Shown: positions 35,579 through 44,332 of the stretch, in pieces
How positions within the stretch are numbered: position 1 is the first letter of the stretch
Layout of the letters: each line of letters begins with the position of its first letter
Source: Pseudomonas fluorescens
GTDB lineage: Bacteria; Pseudomonadota; Gammaproteobacteria; Pseudomonadales; Pseudomonadaceae
Direction: 5' to 3'
Assembly: GCF_001307155.1 (NCBI RefSeq)
Contig: NZ_CP012830.1
Location: 6,322,501 to 6,386,500 of the forward strand
DNA length: 64,000 nucleotides
Position numbers and translations under genes: made by a program
Notes under the pieces: generated by a model
Database searches by the model: none
What the model saw: only the letters and a program-made list of their open reading frames with translations
What the model was told of the DNA's origin: nothing

Positions 35579-36100
35579 ATGAAACCGCTTTACCTGGGCT
35601 CGCTTCTGCTGCTGATGGCGGGTTGCTCACAGACCCCACAATACGTGCCTCCAGCAAACGCCCCTCAAGCGCAGATTCGCAGCGAGATGGACGCCATGAT
35701 CAACCGCCACAACGGCCTGAGTCTTACCGAAGCGCCGACCATGGCCTGTAAGTTCGGCAGGTCGGTGGCGGTGACGCCTGGTCGGGAACTGTTCTCGGTC
35801 AGTGGAGAGACATCGAAACCCGAAGGCTTCCGCGCCATTGAGGCGGCCAAACCGATCCACTTAGTGCTGCAGGGCTGGGCCAGCGGCAACCGCACCTGCA
35901 AAATCGATTTCGTCAGTGAGTTCATCCCAGGTGCCCACTATGTGATCAAGGGCGGCATCGCCGACGGCCCTAATGATTTCGGCACCTGCCAAGTCAGCAT
36001 CTTTGATTTGGATTCTGGGGCCCGACTCCTTCAGGCCAGGCAGTCTTCGCCAAAAGCCAACGGCTGTGCTCTGGACCGGTTGCAGCTGCCGACTCATTGA
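35579..36100 (+). CDS. Putative lipoprotein
   Basis: 173 residues. The start 'MKPLYLGSLLLLMAGC' is a lipoprotein signal with the lipobox Cys at 16, so it should be membrane anchored and exported. The mature part has Cys pairs and no family that I recognise. It is preceded by a single GGTGACAGATCCATTT motif (near 35521) and followed by a hairpin of related sequence. Confidence 0.7.
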   Translation: MKPLYLGSLLLLMAGCSQTPQYVPPANAPQAQIRSEMDAMINRHNGLSLTEAPTMACKFGRSVAVTPGRELFSVSGETSKPEGFRAIEAAKPIHLVLQGWASGNRTCKIDFVSEFIPGAHYVIKGGIADGPNDFGTCQVSIFDLDSGARLLQARQSSPKANGCALDRLQLPTH

Positions 36101-36133
36101 TTGCGCTGATCCCGCCAAGGGGAGCAGCAAAAA

Positions 36134-36195
36134 AACAAAAGGGGGACATCCATTAACCGGCCTCGAGTCACGACTAATGGGCGCCCCCTTTTGTT
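36134..36195. terminator. Terminator-like hairpin between lipoprotein and GNAT genes
   Basis: AACAAAAGGGGGACATCCAT... (from 36134) pairs with ...TGGGCGCCCCCTTTTGTT (ending 36195) around a 19-base loop. It lies between convergent stops and probably ends both transcripts. Confidence 0.7.
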
Positions 36196-36197
36196 CT

Positions 36198-36665
36198 CTA
36201 CAAAAGCCCCTTCACCATAGGAACACAAGCTAACTGAAGCCCAGAGGGCGAATGGTAAATAGCAGGTTCGTCACCCACAAAACCGCAGCGCCGGTAAAAG
36301 GCAGCAGCGTTCAACGTAGCGTCCAGATTGACTGCTTTCAGCCCAAGATCCCGTGCCAAGCATTCCAGGTGGTTCAGGACTTTCATGCCGATGCCTTGCT
36401 GCATAAAACCCGGGAGCACAAAGATCGCGCCGATTTCGCCGTTCTCCAGATCAAGCATTCCCGTCGCCACCGGCTCTCCTTGAACACAGCCCAGATAAAA
36501 GTGTTTTTCCATGAGGTCGCTGTACCCGTCCTCGGCTGATCCTGCCGTCCAGGCCAGCATTTGCTCCGCGGTATAAGCGCCGATGCATTGGTGCCGTATC
36601 GCTTGAAGCCGAATGTCGAAGGCTGTTTGGGAATCGCTTGGCGTAGCGCGTCTGATCTCGAACAT
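36198..36665 (-). CDS. GNAT-family N-acetyltransferase (intact copy)
   Basis: 155 residues: 'MFEIRRATPSDSQTAFDIR' start, acetyl-CoA loop 'VLPGFMQQGIGMKVLNHLE', then 'NLDATLNAAAFYRRCGF', all typical of GNAT enzymes. It is the intact parent of a decayed copy at 26188 and a tail fragment at 30784. The upstream flank has a leftward terminator, suggesting attenuation or readthrough. Substrate unknown. Confidence 0.85.
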   Translation of the reverse strand: MFEIRRATPSDSQTAFDIRLQAIRHQCIGAYTAEQMLAWTAGSAEDGYSDLMEKHFYLGCVQGEPVATGMLDLENGEIGAIFVLPGFMQQGIGMKVLNHLECLARDLGLKAVNLDATLNAAAFYRRCGFVGDEPAIYHSPSGLQLACVPMVKGLL

Positions 36666-36696
36666 TTCATTCTCCGTTAGCCGTCGGTGGACGGAG

Positions 36697-36731
36697 AACT
36701 AAAAAGCCCCGTCCATTTCTGGCGGGGCCTT
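36697..36731 (-). terminator. Leftward terminator in the GNAT leader
   Basis: Read leftwards: AAGGCCCCGCC-AGAAAT-GGACGGGGCTTTTT. It lies 32 bases upstream of the GNAT start, on the same strand. No gene ending here is seen to the right, so it may be an attenuator or the end of a small RNA. Confidence 0.7.
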
Positions 36732-37157
36732 GGGTAATTACGTCAAATCCTACGAACGCATGACCTCACGGCCCGCCAAAGGCGGTCATGGAGGAGCACA
36801 TCATGTTCATGCGGCGTGTGTAAGTCATGGGTTGATAGTGTTTGGGGTGATCCGGCTTGTCAATCTCGGAGCGGAGTTACGAAACTTCCGCGTCCGGCTC
36901 AGGTGGTTTGAAAACGTTCGGGTAAGAAAGCAGCCACTGTCACCTGTCCCTTTAACTTGCTGAAGAACACATGACTAAACAAGTACACCCCCTATGTGCA
37001 TGTAGGCATCTTCATCTCCAGATTTCTCGTTTTGCTGTACGAAAATTCTGAATCTTCTCAGCCCACCTAGCCACAACAACAAGAACCAAAACTTCCCCGA
37101 TAGAGCAACTGTTACGCTCGGAACAGAGTGTTCAGCTGACTAAAAGGAGTGACACCT
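36732..37157. other. Intergenic region upstream of hcp
   Basis: No gene longer than 25 codons is convincing. Read leftwards there is a 20-codon ORF (about 36829-36767) ending in a CATGACC...GGTCATG hairpin just before the terminator at 36697-36731. The right part is AT-richer and should hold the hcp promoter, with AAAGGAG just before the hcp ATG. Confidence 0.4.
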
Positions 37158-37658
37158 ATGGCCAATCACGGTTACATGAGCATTACCGGCAAACGCCAAG
37201 GTTTGATTTCCGCCGGGTGTTCCGGTCTAAGCTCCATCGGTAATAAATGTCAAACTGATCATGAAGACGAAATCATGATTTTGGCTTACTCGCACAACAT
37301 GATTACGGGTAATGACGGTGGAGGTTCAGGCGGTCGCGGCAAGCACCTGCCTATCATGATTACCAAGAACATTGATAAATCATCGCCACTGTTGGCCAGT
37401 GCGCTTCATGAGCGAGAAGAGGTGGAGTGCACTATCCATTTTTATCGAACATCACCCGCGGGCGGCCAGGATAAATATTACTCAATACGACTCACGGGGG
37501 CGAAAATTGCCCACATCACCCTTCAAGTACCTCACTCCACATATAGGAGCGATGCCCAACCGCAAGAATTAGTATCCATTCGTTATCGCGATATCAGTTG
37601 GACGCACATTCAGGCGGGCACGTGTGCTTATAGTACTTGGGGAAACGAGGATGAGTGA
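37158..37658 (+). CDS. Hcp-family type VI secretion tube/effector-carrier protein
   Basis: 166 residues: 'MANHGYMSITGKRQGLISAG' followed by 'LAYSHNM', 'HLPIMITKNIDKSSPLLASA' and 'SIRYRDISWTH', the Hcp pattern of Pseudomonas. Hcp forms the ring of the type VI tube and carries small effectors in its lumen. AAAGGAG precedes ATG 37158. No core type VI genes are nearby, so this is an orphan hcp. It overlaps the DUF4225 gene by 8 bases. Confidence 0.9.
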   Translation: MANHGYMSITGKRQGLISAGCSGLSSIGNKCQTDHEDEIMILAYSHNMITGNDGGGSGGRGKHLPIMITKNIDKSSPLLASALHEREEVECTIHFYRTSPAGGQDKYYSIRLTGAKIAHITLQVPHSTYRSDAQPQELVSIRYRDISWTHIQAGTCAYSTWGNEDE

Positions 37659-38355
37659 TGACATCTGTGACATTCACGACGTGACCAAAGCTGCGTCCGA
37701 TCTTGTTGCGTTCGGGTGTTCTATCGGTGCTACGCAGCTGTACGATAGTTTTTTTCAGCTTCAATTTAGCTCGATTGTTTCTTCTTATGCTGATGAAATT
37801 ATCCAAGCGGTTGATGAAGGTATCATCAGCGCACGGGAGGGATTACAAGAAATCAGAGAGGAGTATGCCGAGTTATCGTCCAAGGTGCTTTTTTATGCTC
37901 AAAACGGCGCGGGGATGGTGGCGGGAGCCATGCAGATGGAGGCTGGCGCCAGCATTTTAGGGAGCACAAGAGGTTTGGCCGTAGTACCCGGAATACCTTT
38001 AATCGCGCATGGATTCAATAACATCTATGAAGGCGCAGGCAATATCTACAATGGCCCTGGCGCACCCGGGGTGGTAGGGCCTGTTCGAGAGTTTTATCAG
38101 GACCGGCTTGGAAGCATTTACGAGGGTAATATGGCCTACTACTCCATGGACGTGTACTTATCTATAAACGGCTTATCAAAGCTTGTTCGAAAGCCCGGCT
38201 CGATGCAGTTATTCAACCACGACCCTATCAACTATGAAATAGCCTACAAACAAATGGGGAGGCTCGCTTTGGCTTTCGAAGCGTTAGTCGACGCCATGAC
38301 AATCAAAACAATGATAAACGAGAGCAACGTAACAACTGAAAATAAGCAACCATGA
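37651..38355 (+). CDS. DUF4225-like putative type VI effector
   Basis: 234 residues. The N-terminal half is helical; the centre ('GAGMVAGAMQMEAGASILG' to 'PGIPLIAHGFNNIYEGAGN') is a Gly/Ala-rich hydrophobic segment followed by 'GPVREFYQD' and 'YYSMDVYLSINGL', the features of DUF4225 proteins found beside hcp genes. The hydrophobic core suggests a membrane-acting toxin. The ATGAGTGA overlap with hcp shows coupled translation. A convergent membrane protein gene lies 15 bases after its stop. Toxic role is inference. Confidence 0.7.
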   Translation: MSDDICDIHDVTKAASDLVAFGCSIGATQLYDSFFQLQFSSIVSSYADEIIQAVDEGIISAREGLQEIREEYAELSSKVLFYAQNGAGMVAGAMQMEAGASILGSTRGLAVVPGIPLIAHGFNNIYEGAGNIYNGPGAPGVVGPVREFYQDRLGSIYEGNMAYYSMDVYLSINGLSKLVRKPGSMQLFNHDPINYEIAYKQMGRLALAFEALVDAMTIKTMINESNVTTENKQP

Positions 38356-38370
38356 GTGCGAAAAACTCAA

Positions 38371-38850
38371 TCATCGCCTACGCCGCGACCGCCCAGCATA
38401 AAAACTCAAGAAGACCAAGATCAACATAAAAACAAGGAACACAACTGCTGCAACCAGCAAATAAGGCGAACCCTCTAAAAACTCAATTTTTTTCACCTGC
38501 GGCATAAAAATCATGGTCCCAGTTATGGCTCCAATGACCATGCCAATCCAAGAACCACGCAAACTAATATACTTCTCATCCATCATCCCGCCAAGCCACA
38601 CATTACGCAGTCTAGGAATATAAAAACGCAAGCCAAAAAAGCTAATAACTACATATATAGCAATGTAGGCTCCGCGCAAATAGACACCCTCCAAAGGCAC
38701 TACTTGCTTTACCCCACCAACAATTATTAGCGTATACAGCCCTGCCGAGCCGAAGATAAGCGAGCCTATCCAAATATAATAGCGAGCATTGCTAAAATTC
38801 ATAAATACATGATCCATCACGGCTACAATATTTGAAAACATTATAGCCAT
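38371..38850 (-). CDS. Small multi-span membrane protein, putative immunity protein
   Basis: 159 residues with four hydrophobic segments (about 22-43, 57-75, 100-118, 128-150) and a basic tail 'AGRSRRRR'. No family recognised. It is convergent with the DUF4225 gene, with only 15 bases between stops. Inner-membrane location next to a probable membrane-acting effector suggests immunity, though immunity genes usually lie on the same strand. AT-rich relative to neighbours. No strong ribosome site is visible. Confidence 0.6.
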   Translation of the reverse strand: MAIMFSNIVAVMDHVFMNFSNARYYIWIGSLIFGSAGLYTLIIVGGVKQVVPLEGVYLRGAYIAIYVVISFFGLRFYIPRLRNVWLGGMMDEKYISLRGSWIGMVIGAITGTMIFMPQVKKIEFLEGSPYLLVAAVVFLVFMLILVFLSFYAGRSRRRR

Positions 38851-38887
38851 GCATCAGATCATTGAAAGCGCTGAATCATCTGCTTAA

Positions 38888-39436
38888 TTAAAAATTCGCC
38901 GGCGTATTCGCACTAATGATCTCCGCCTCATCCGCCCCAATATTCCGAAACCGGTGCGGTAGTGTGGTCGGAAAGTAATACCCATCCCCGGCATTCAACA
39001 CACTAATCTGCCCATCCACGGTCAGCTCAACCGTGCCACGGGTAACGAGCCCACACTCCTCCCCTTCCACATGCACAATCGGCTCTTCGCCAGAACTGGC
39101 ACCCGGTGCGTATTGCTCGCGCAACAGACGCATCTGCCGACTCGGCACCGACGCGCCGATCAGCAAAAGACGCAGGCCATCACGGCCCAGGTCGGGCTGC
39201 TCGTTGGCGCGGAAGACGTATTTGTGCTCTTGGGGCGGTTGATCGAAGGTGAAGAAGTCCGCCAAAGACATGGGGATGCTTTCGAGGAGCTTTTTCAGGG
39301 AGCTGACAGAAGGACTGACTCGATTCTGTTCGATCAGGGAGATGGTGGCATTGGTGACGCCGCTACGCCGGGCCAGCTCGCGCTGGGACAGTTTGTAGCT
39401 TTCGCGTACTAATTTGAGTCGAGAACCCGTATCCAT
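38888..39436 (-). CDS. puuR: XRE-cupin regulator (PuuR-like)
   Basis: 182 residues: helix-turn-helix 'LVRESYKLSQRELARRSGVT' then a C-terminal cupin ('VHVEGEECGLVTRGTVELTV', 'NAGDGYYFPTTLPHRFRN'). PuuR of E. coli has the same layout and is the putrescine-responsive repressor. ATG 39436 begins the conserved part; 24 upstream codons are open but unlike the family. It lies next to puuB on the same strand, so control of the Puu genes is likely. Confidence 0.85.
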   Translation of the reverse strand: MDTGSRLKLVRESYKLSQRELARRSGVTNATISLIEQNRVSPSVSSLKKLLESIPMSLADFFTFDQPPQEHKYVFRANEQPDLGRDGLRLLLIGASVPSRQMRLLREQYAPGASSGEEPIVHVEGEECGLVTRGTVELTVDGQISVLNAGDGYYFPTTLPHRFRNIGADEAEIISANTPANF

Positions 39437-39641
39437 GACAGCCTTATGTGAGAACGACTTAAGGGTAATGGGGGTGGGTGACGGGTGGGCGCGGTGGCCG
39501 CGTATCACGCCGTTCCCCTGTCCCGGAACCGTGAAAGGCGGCTATTAAATCACGTTTGCTGGTGTTGCTCAGCAGGTTCGATAAACGGCTGATAAAAAAG
39601 CCGGCGGCCCCATTTTGCGGTGGCCGCCGGCGAGGTGCAAC

Positions 39642-40922
39642 CTAGATACCGAAACGGTCACGCAGTGCGTAGTACGCGGCGCCCATGGCGGTGAGCGGGG
39701 CCTGGAAGGTGCGGCCGCCGAACATGGGCATGTGCGGCAGGGAGGCGAACGCGTCGAAGCGTTCGGCGTCGCCGCGGATCATTTCCGAGATCAGTTTGCC
39801 AGCCAGGTGCGAGCAGGTGACGCCGTGGCCGCTGTAGCCCTGCATGTAGTAGGCGTTTTTCTCGATGCGACCGAATTGCGGCATGCGTGACATGGTCAGC
39901 AGGAAGTTGCCGGTCCAGCGGTAGTCGATCTTCACGTCCTTCAATTGCGGAAAAGTCTTGAGGATTTTCGGGCGGATCAGTTGCTCGATGTCGTCCGGTT
40001 CGCGGGCGCCGTAGACCACGCCGCCACCGTACAGCAGACGGTTGTCGGCGGTCAGGCGGTAGTAATCAAGCAGGTAGTTGCAGTCTTCGACGCAGTAGTT
40101 GTTGCTGATCAGGCTCTTGGCGACTTTGGCCGACAAGGGCTCGGTGACGACGATTTGCGAACCGCAGGGCATGCTCTTGCGGGTGACGCGGTTGTCGAGG
40201 TCCTGAGGCAAGTAGGCGTTACCGGCGATCAGCAGGTATTTGGCCCGCACCACGCCTTTGGCAGTGCGCACTGTGATCGGCTCGCCGTAGGTGATTTCCA
40301 CCGCTGCTGATTGCTCGTAGATCTTGCCGCCCAGGCCGATGATGGCCGCGGCTTCACCGAGGGCCAGGTTCAGCGGGTGGATGTGGCCGCCCTGCATGTC
40401 CAGCAGGCCGCCGACGTAGTTGTCGCAACCGACTTCGCGCTTGATCTCGGCCGCGTCGAGCATCCTCAGGTTCTTGTTGCCGTAGCGCTCCCAGCTGCTT
40501 TTCTGCTCGGCCAGGCCTTTGAGCTGCTTCTTGTTCAGCGCTGCGAAAATGCCGCCGGGCTTGTAGTCGCACTTGATGTCGTACTGCTTGATGCGCGAAC
40601 GGATGATGTCCGCGCCCTCAAAGATCATGCTGCCCAGCACTTCGGCAGTCTTGTCGCCGTAACGCTCTTCGATGACATCGACGTCGCGGCTGTAGGAGTT
40701 GACCAGTTGACCGCCGTTGCGACCGCTGGCGCCGTAGCCGACCTTGGCGGCTTCGAGCACGGTGACGCTGTAGCCCGCTTCACTGAGGAACAGGGCCGAC
40801 GACAAACCAGTGTAGCCCGCGCCGATGACGCAGACATCGCACTCGACCAGCTCTTCGAGCACCGGAAAATCGATGGTCTCGTTGCGGGTTGCGGCGTAGT
40901 AGCTGTTTACATGTTTTTGCAT
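39642..40922 (-). CDS. puuB: Gamma-glutamylputrescine oxidase (PuuB)
   Basis: 426 residues, the length of E. coli PuuB. A DAO-type FAD fold begins 'CVIGAGYTGLSSALFLSEAG', with 'GYGASGRNGGQ' next. It oxidises gamma-glutamyl-putrescine to the aldehyde, releasing H2O2. ATG 40922 is preferred because the 35 codons upstream are not conserved. It lies downstream of puuC by 55 bases on the same strand, between PuuR and PuuC. Confidence 0.88.
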   Translation of the reverse strand: MQKHVNSYYAATRNETIDFPVLEELVECDVCVIGAGYTGLSSALFLSEAGYSVTVLEAAKVGYGASGRNGGQLVNSYSRDVDVIEERYGDKTAEVLGSMIFEGADIIRSRIKQYDIKCDYKPGGIFAALNKKQLKGLAEQKSSWERYGNKNLRMLDAAEIKREVGCDNYVGGLLDMQGGHIHPLNLALGEAAAIIGLGGKIYEQSAAVEITYGEPITVRTAKGVVRAKYLLIAGNAYLPQDLDNRVTRKSMPCGSQIVVTEPLSAKVAKSLISNNYCVEDCNYLLDYYRLTADNRLLYGGGVVYGAREPDDIEQLIRPKILKTFPQLKDVKIDYRWTGNFLLTMSRMPQFGRIEKNAYYMQGYSGHGVTCSHLAGKLISEMIRGDAERFDAFASLPHMPMFGGRTFQAPLTAMGAAYYALRDRFGI

Positions 40923-40977
40923 GATTGAGTTCCCGAACGGCCGCAGGCACTTGCCTGCGACCGCCGCTGTAGAAGTG

Positions 40978-42468
40978 TTAGAGCTTGATCCAGGTCGCTT
41001 TGAGTTCGGTGTATTTATCGAACGCATGCAGCGATTTGTCCCGACCGTTACCCGACTGCTTGAACCCGCCGAACGGCGCGGTCATGTCGCCGCCGTCGTA
41101 CTGGTTGACCCAGACGCTGCCGGCGCGCAAGCCGCGAGCGAAGGTGTGCGCCTTGCTCAGGTTGCTGGTCCAGACGCCGGCGGCCAGACCGAAGATGCTG
41201 TCGTTGGCAATCGCCAGCGCTTCCTCGGCGGTGTCGAAGGTGATCAGCGACAGCACCGGGCCGAAGATCTCTTCCCGGGCGATGGTCATGGCGTTGGTCA
41301 CGCCGTCGAAAATCGCCGGTTCCACGTACAGGCCGCCGGTGTCTTCAAGGGCGCGATTACCGCCCGCAATCAGTTGGGCGCCCTGCTCTTTGCCGATGCT
41401 GATGTAGCGCAGCACGTTGTCCAGTTGGCGTTGATCGACGACCGCACCGACGGTGGTTTCCGGATCGAGGGCATGCCCCGGTTTCCAGGCTTGCAGTGCT
41501 TCCACCAGCAGCGGGATGAACTGCTCGCGAATCGAACGTTCCACCAGCAAACGCGAACCGGCGGTGCAGACTTCACCCTGGTTGAAGGCAATCGCACTGG
41601 CCGCAGCTGTAGCTGCCGCGCGCAGATCCGGGGCGTCGGCAAACACCACGTTCGGGCTTTTGCCGCCGGCTTCCAGCCAGACGCGTTTCATGTTGCTTTG
41701 CCCGGCGTATATCAGCAGTTGCTTGGCAATCGCCGTCGAGCCGGTGAAGGCCAGCACGTCGACGTCCATGTGCAGCGCCAGCGCCTTGCCGACGGTGTGA
41801 CCGAAGCCCGGCAGCACGTTGAACACACCTTTCGGGATGCCCGCGTCGAGCGCCAGTTGAGCGATGCGGATTGCCGTCAGTGGCGACTTTTCCGAAGGCT
41901 TGAGGATGAACGAGTTACCCGCCGCGAGGGCCGGTGCGAACTTCCAGCTGGCCATGATCAACGGGAAGTTCCACGGCACGATGGCCGCGACTACGCCCGA
42001 CGGTTCACGAGTGACCAAGCCCAACTGATCGTGCGGCGTCGCTGCAACTTCGTCGTAGATCTTGTCGATCGCCTCGGCGCTCCAGCGGATCGCGTTGGCG
42101 GTCGCTGGAATGTCGATGGCCATGGAGTCGCTGATCGGCTTGCCCATGTCGAGGGTTTCCAGCAGCGCCAGTTCTTCCTGGTTCGCCAGAATCAGATCGG
42201 CGAAACGAATCAGGATGCGCTTGCGTTCTGCCGGGGCCAGCTTGGCCCAGACACCGGAGTCGAACGCCCGGCGCGCAACCTGCACCGCCGCATTCGCGTC
42301 GGCTTCGTCGGTACTGGCGACGTTCGCCAGGAAGCGGCCGTCCACCGGGCTCACGCATTCAAAGGTGTCGCGACTGAGTGCCGAGCAGTAGTGGCCGTCA
42401 ATGAATGCCCGACCTTCGATTGTTAAGGACTGGAAGTGTTGCTCCCAGCCGCTGCGAGTAATTGCCAT
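40978..42468 (-). CDS. puuC: Gamma-glutamyl-gamma-aminobutyraldehyde dehydrogenase (PuuC)
   Basis: 496 residues of the NAD(P)-dependent aldehyde dehydrogenase family. 'FTGSTAIAKQL' binds the cofactor, 'WLEAGGKSPN' holds the general-base Glu and 'NQGEVCTAGSR' the catalytic Cys. It takes the PuuB product to gamma-glutamyl-GABA. Context with PuuA, PuuB and PuuD fixes the role. A REPIN separates it from puuA. Confidence 0.88.
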   Translation of the reverse strand: MAITRSGWEQHFQSLTIEGRAFIDGHYCSALSRDTFECVSPVDGRFLANVASTDEADANAAVQVARRAFDSGVWAKLAPAERKRILIRFADLILANQEELALLETLDMGKPISDSMAIDIPATANAIRWSAEAIDKIYDEVAATPHDQLGLVTREPSGVVAAIVPWNFPLIMASWKFAPALAAGNSFILKPSEKSPLTAIRIAQLALDAGIPKGVFNVLPGFGHTVGKALALHMDVDVLAFTGSTAIAKQLLIYAGQSNMKRVWLEAGGKSPNVVFADAPDLRAAATAAASAIAFNQGEVCTAGSRLLVERSIREQFIPLLVEALQAWKPGHALDPETTVGAVVDQRQLDNVLRYISIGKEQGAQLIAGGNRALEDTGGLYVEPAIFDGVTNAMTIAREEIFGPVLSLITFDTAEEALAIANDSIFGLAAGVWTSNLSKAHTFARGLRAGSVWVNQYDGGDMTAPFGGFKQSGNGRDKSLHAFDKYTELKATWIKL

Positions 42469-42514
42469 TGAAGTGACTCAACGCGGAGGAATAGGTGATC
42501 GTCGGACCGATTGC

Positions 42515-42609
42515 CTTGTAGGAGCAAAGCTTGCTCGCGATGAGGCCATCACATTCAATATTGATGGCGACTGATCCACCGCTATCGCGAGCAAGCTCAG
42601 CTCCTACAG
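42515..42609. repeat. REPIN between puuC and puuA
   Basis: CTTGTAGGAGCAAAGCTTGC... (42515) pairs with ...GCAAGCTCAGCTCCTACAG (ending 42609). Same family as the elements at 4391 and 45251. It may separate puuA and puuC transcript levels. Confidence 0.85.
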
Positions 42610-42674
42610 GGGATTCGCGGTGCACACATGTTTTGTGTACACCCCCTCATCCTTAGCCGACGGGTGTTTGGCCG

Positions 42675-44051
42675 TCAGACCGTATGCAGATACCAGTTGT
42701 ACTCAAGGTCCGAGATGGAGTTCTCGAACTCGGCCAGCTCGCTTTCCTTGCACGCCACAAACACGTCGATGTACAGCGGGTCGATGTACCTGGCCATGAC
42801 TTCGCTGTCGTCCAGTTCGCGAAGTGCATCGCGCAGGTTATTCGGCAGGCTCTGTTCGTTCTGCTCGTAGCTGTTGCCTTCGACCGGTGGGCCCGGCTCG
42901 ATTTCGTTGGTCAGGCCATGGTGAATACCGGCAAGCACCGAGGCCATCAGCAGGTACGGGTTGGCGTCAGCGCCGGCCACCCGGTGCTCGATCCGCACGG
43001 CGTCTGCAGAACCGGTGGGTACACGGACCGCAACGGTGCGGTTGTCGATGCCCCAGCTTGGCGAGTTCGGCACGTAGAACTGGGCGCCGAAACGACGGTA
43101 CGAGTTGACGTTCGGGCAGAGAAAGGCCATCTGCGCCGGCAGGGTCTCGAGCACACCGCCGATTGCGTGACGTAGTGCGGCGTTCTGCTCGGGATCCTCG
43201 CTGGCAAAGATGTTGTTGCCTTCTTTGTCGAGAATCGAAATGTGCACGTGCAGACCGTTGCCCGCCTGGCCTGGATACGGCTTGGCCATGAAGGTGGTGT
43301 CCATTTCATGGTCGTAGGCGATGTTCTTCACCAGACGCTTGAGCAACACCGCGTAATCGCAAGCCTTGATCGGGTCGGAGACGTGGTGCAGGTTCACTTC
43401 GAACTGCGCCGGGGCGCTTTCCTTGACGATGGCGTCAGCCGGGATGCCCTGCTCTTTCGCGCCTTCAAGGATGTCTTGCAGGCAGTCGACGTATTCGTCG
43501 AGGTCGTCGATCAGGTACACCTGGGTCGACATCGGACGCTTGCCGGAAACCGGTGAGCGTGGCGACTGCGGACGTCCGTTCACGTTGTCCTGGTCGATCA
43601 GGTAGAACTCGAGTTCGAACGCGGCGCAGATGGTCAGGCCCATCTCGTCGAACTTGCGCACCACATTGGCCAGCACTTCACGCGGGTCGGCAAAGAACGG
43701 CTCGCCTTCGAGTTCGTGCATGGTCATCAACAGTTGCGCGGTGGGGCGCTTCTGCCAAGGCTCGATGCTCAGGGTGCCGGGAATCGGGTAGCAGATTCGG
43801 TCGGAGTCGCCGATGTCCAGGCCCAGGCCGGTGCTTTCCACCGTGGAACCATTGATGTCCAGAGCGAACAGTGACGCCGGCAGATTGATGCCTTTTTCGT
43901 AAACCTTATGAAGACTGGTGCGCTCGATGCGCTTGCCGCGCACCACACCGTTCATATCCGCAATCAGAAGGTCGACGTACAAAACCTCAGGATATTTCTT
44001 AAGGAATGCGTTTGCTTCGTTGAGTTGAACGGCACGCAGAGGGACCGACAT
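42675..44051 (-). CDS. puuA: Glutamate-putrescine ligase (PuuA/SpuB-type glutamine synthetase)
   Basis: 458 residues with the glutamine synthetase fold. Catalytic parts are visible: 'AAFELEFYL' (metal Glu), 'NGLHVHISI' (metal His), 'NSYRRF' and 'NRTVAVRVP'. It joins glutamate to putrescine, the first step of gamma-glutamylated polyamine use. Divergent from puuD across 281 bases that should hold promoters and a PuuR-type operator. Confidence 0.88.
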   Translation of the reverse strand: MSVPLRAVQLNEANAFLKKYPEVLYVDLLIADMNGVVRGKRIERTSLHKVYEKGINLPASLFALDINGSTVESTGLGLDIGDSDRICYPIPGTLSIEPWQKRPTAQLLMTMHELEGEPFFADPREVLANVVRKFDEMGLTICAAFELEFYLIDQDNVNGRPQSPRSPVSGKRPMSTQVYLIDDLDEYVDCLQDILEGAKEQGIPADAIVKESAPAQFEVNLHHVSDPIKACDYAVLLKRLVKNIAYDHEMDTTFMAKPYPGQAGNGLHVHISILDKEGNNIFASEDPEQNAALRHAIGGVLETLPAQMAFLCPNVNSYRRFGAQFYVPNSPSWGIDNRTVAVRVPTGSADAVRIEHRVAGADANPYLLMASVLAGIHHGLTNEIEPGPPVEGNSYEQNEQSLPNNLRDALRELDDSEVMARYIDPLYIDVFVACKESELAEFENSISDLEYNWYLHTV

Positions 44052-44332
44052 GATGCACCTATTAGCTGTTAATTATTATGTTCACCGCACTTTCACGAGC
44101 CCAGTCAATCCGAAAGGCAAAGTGAAGTCAATAGCGAACGAAGCGCCTTTAACGTTGAATTTATTGGCCGACTCAGCCACTCATCGGCCTCTTTAGCGCC
44201 TAAAACCCGCGCCAGCCCGGATTCCCGACCGTTTTTGCGTTTAGAATTTTTTACATGAGAGTTGTTAATTAAAATCAACGAGGCTAAGCTCCGGAAAAGC
44301 TCGTTCAAGTGTGAAACTTCGAGGTGATAAAA

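Noticed and set aside
40921..42426. 501-codon plus-strand open frame
   Set aside because: It is entirely antisense to puuC, with low-complexity composition and no start signal.
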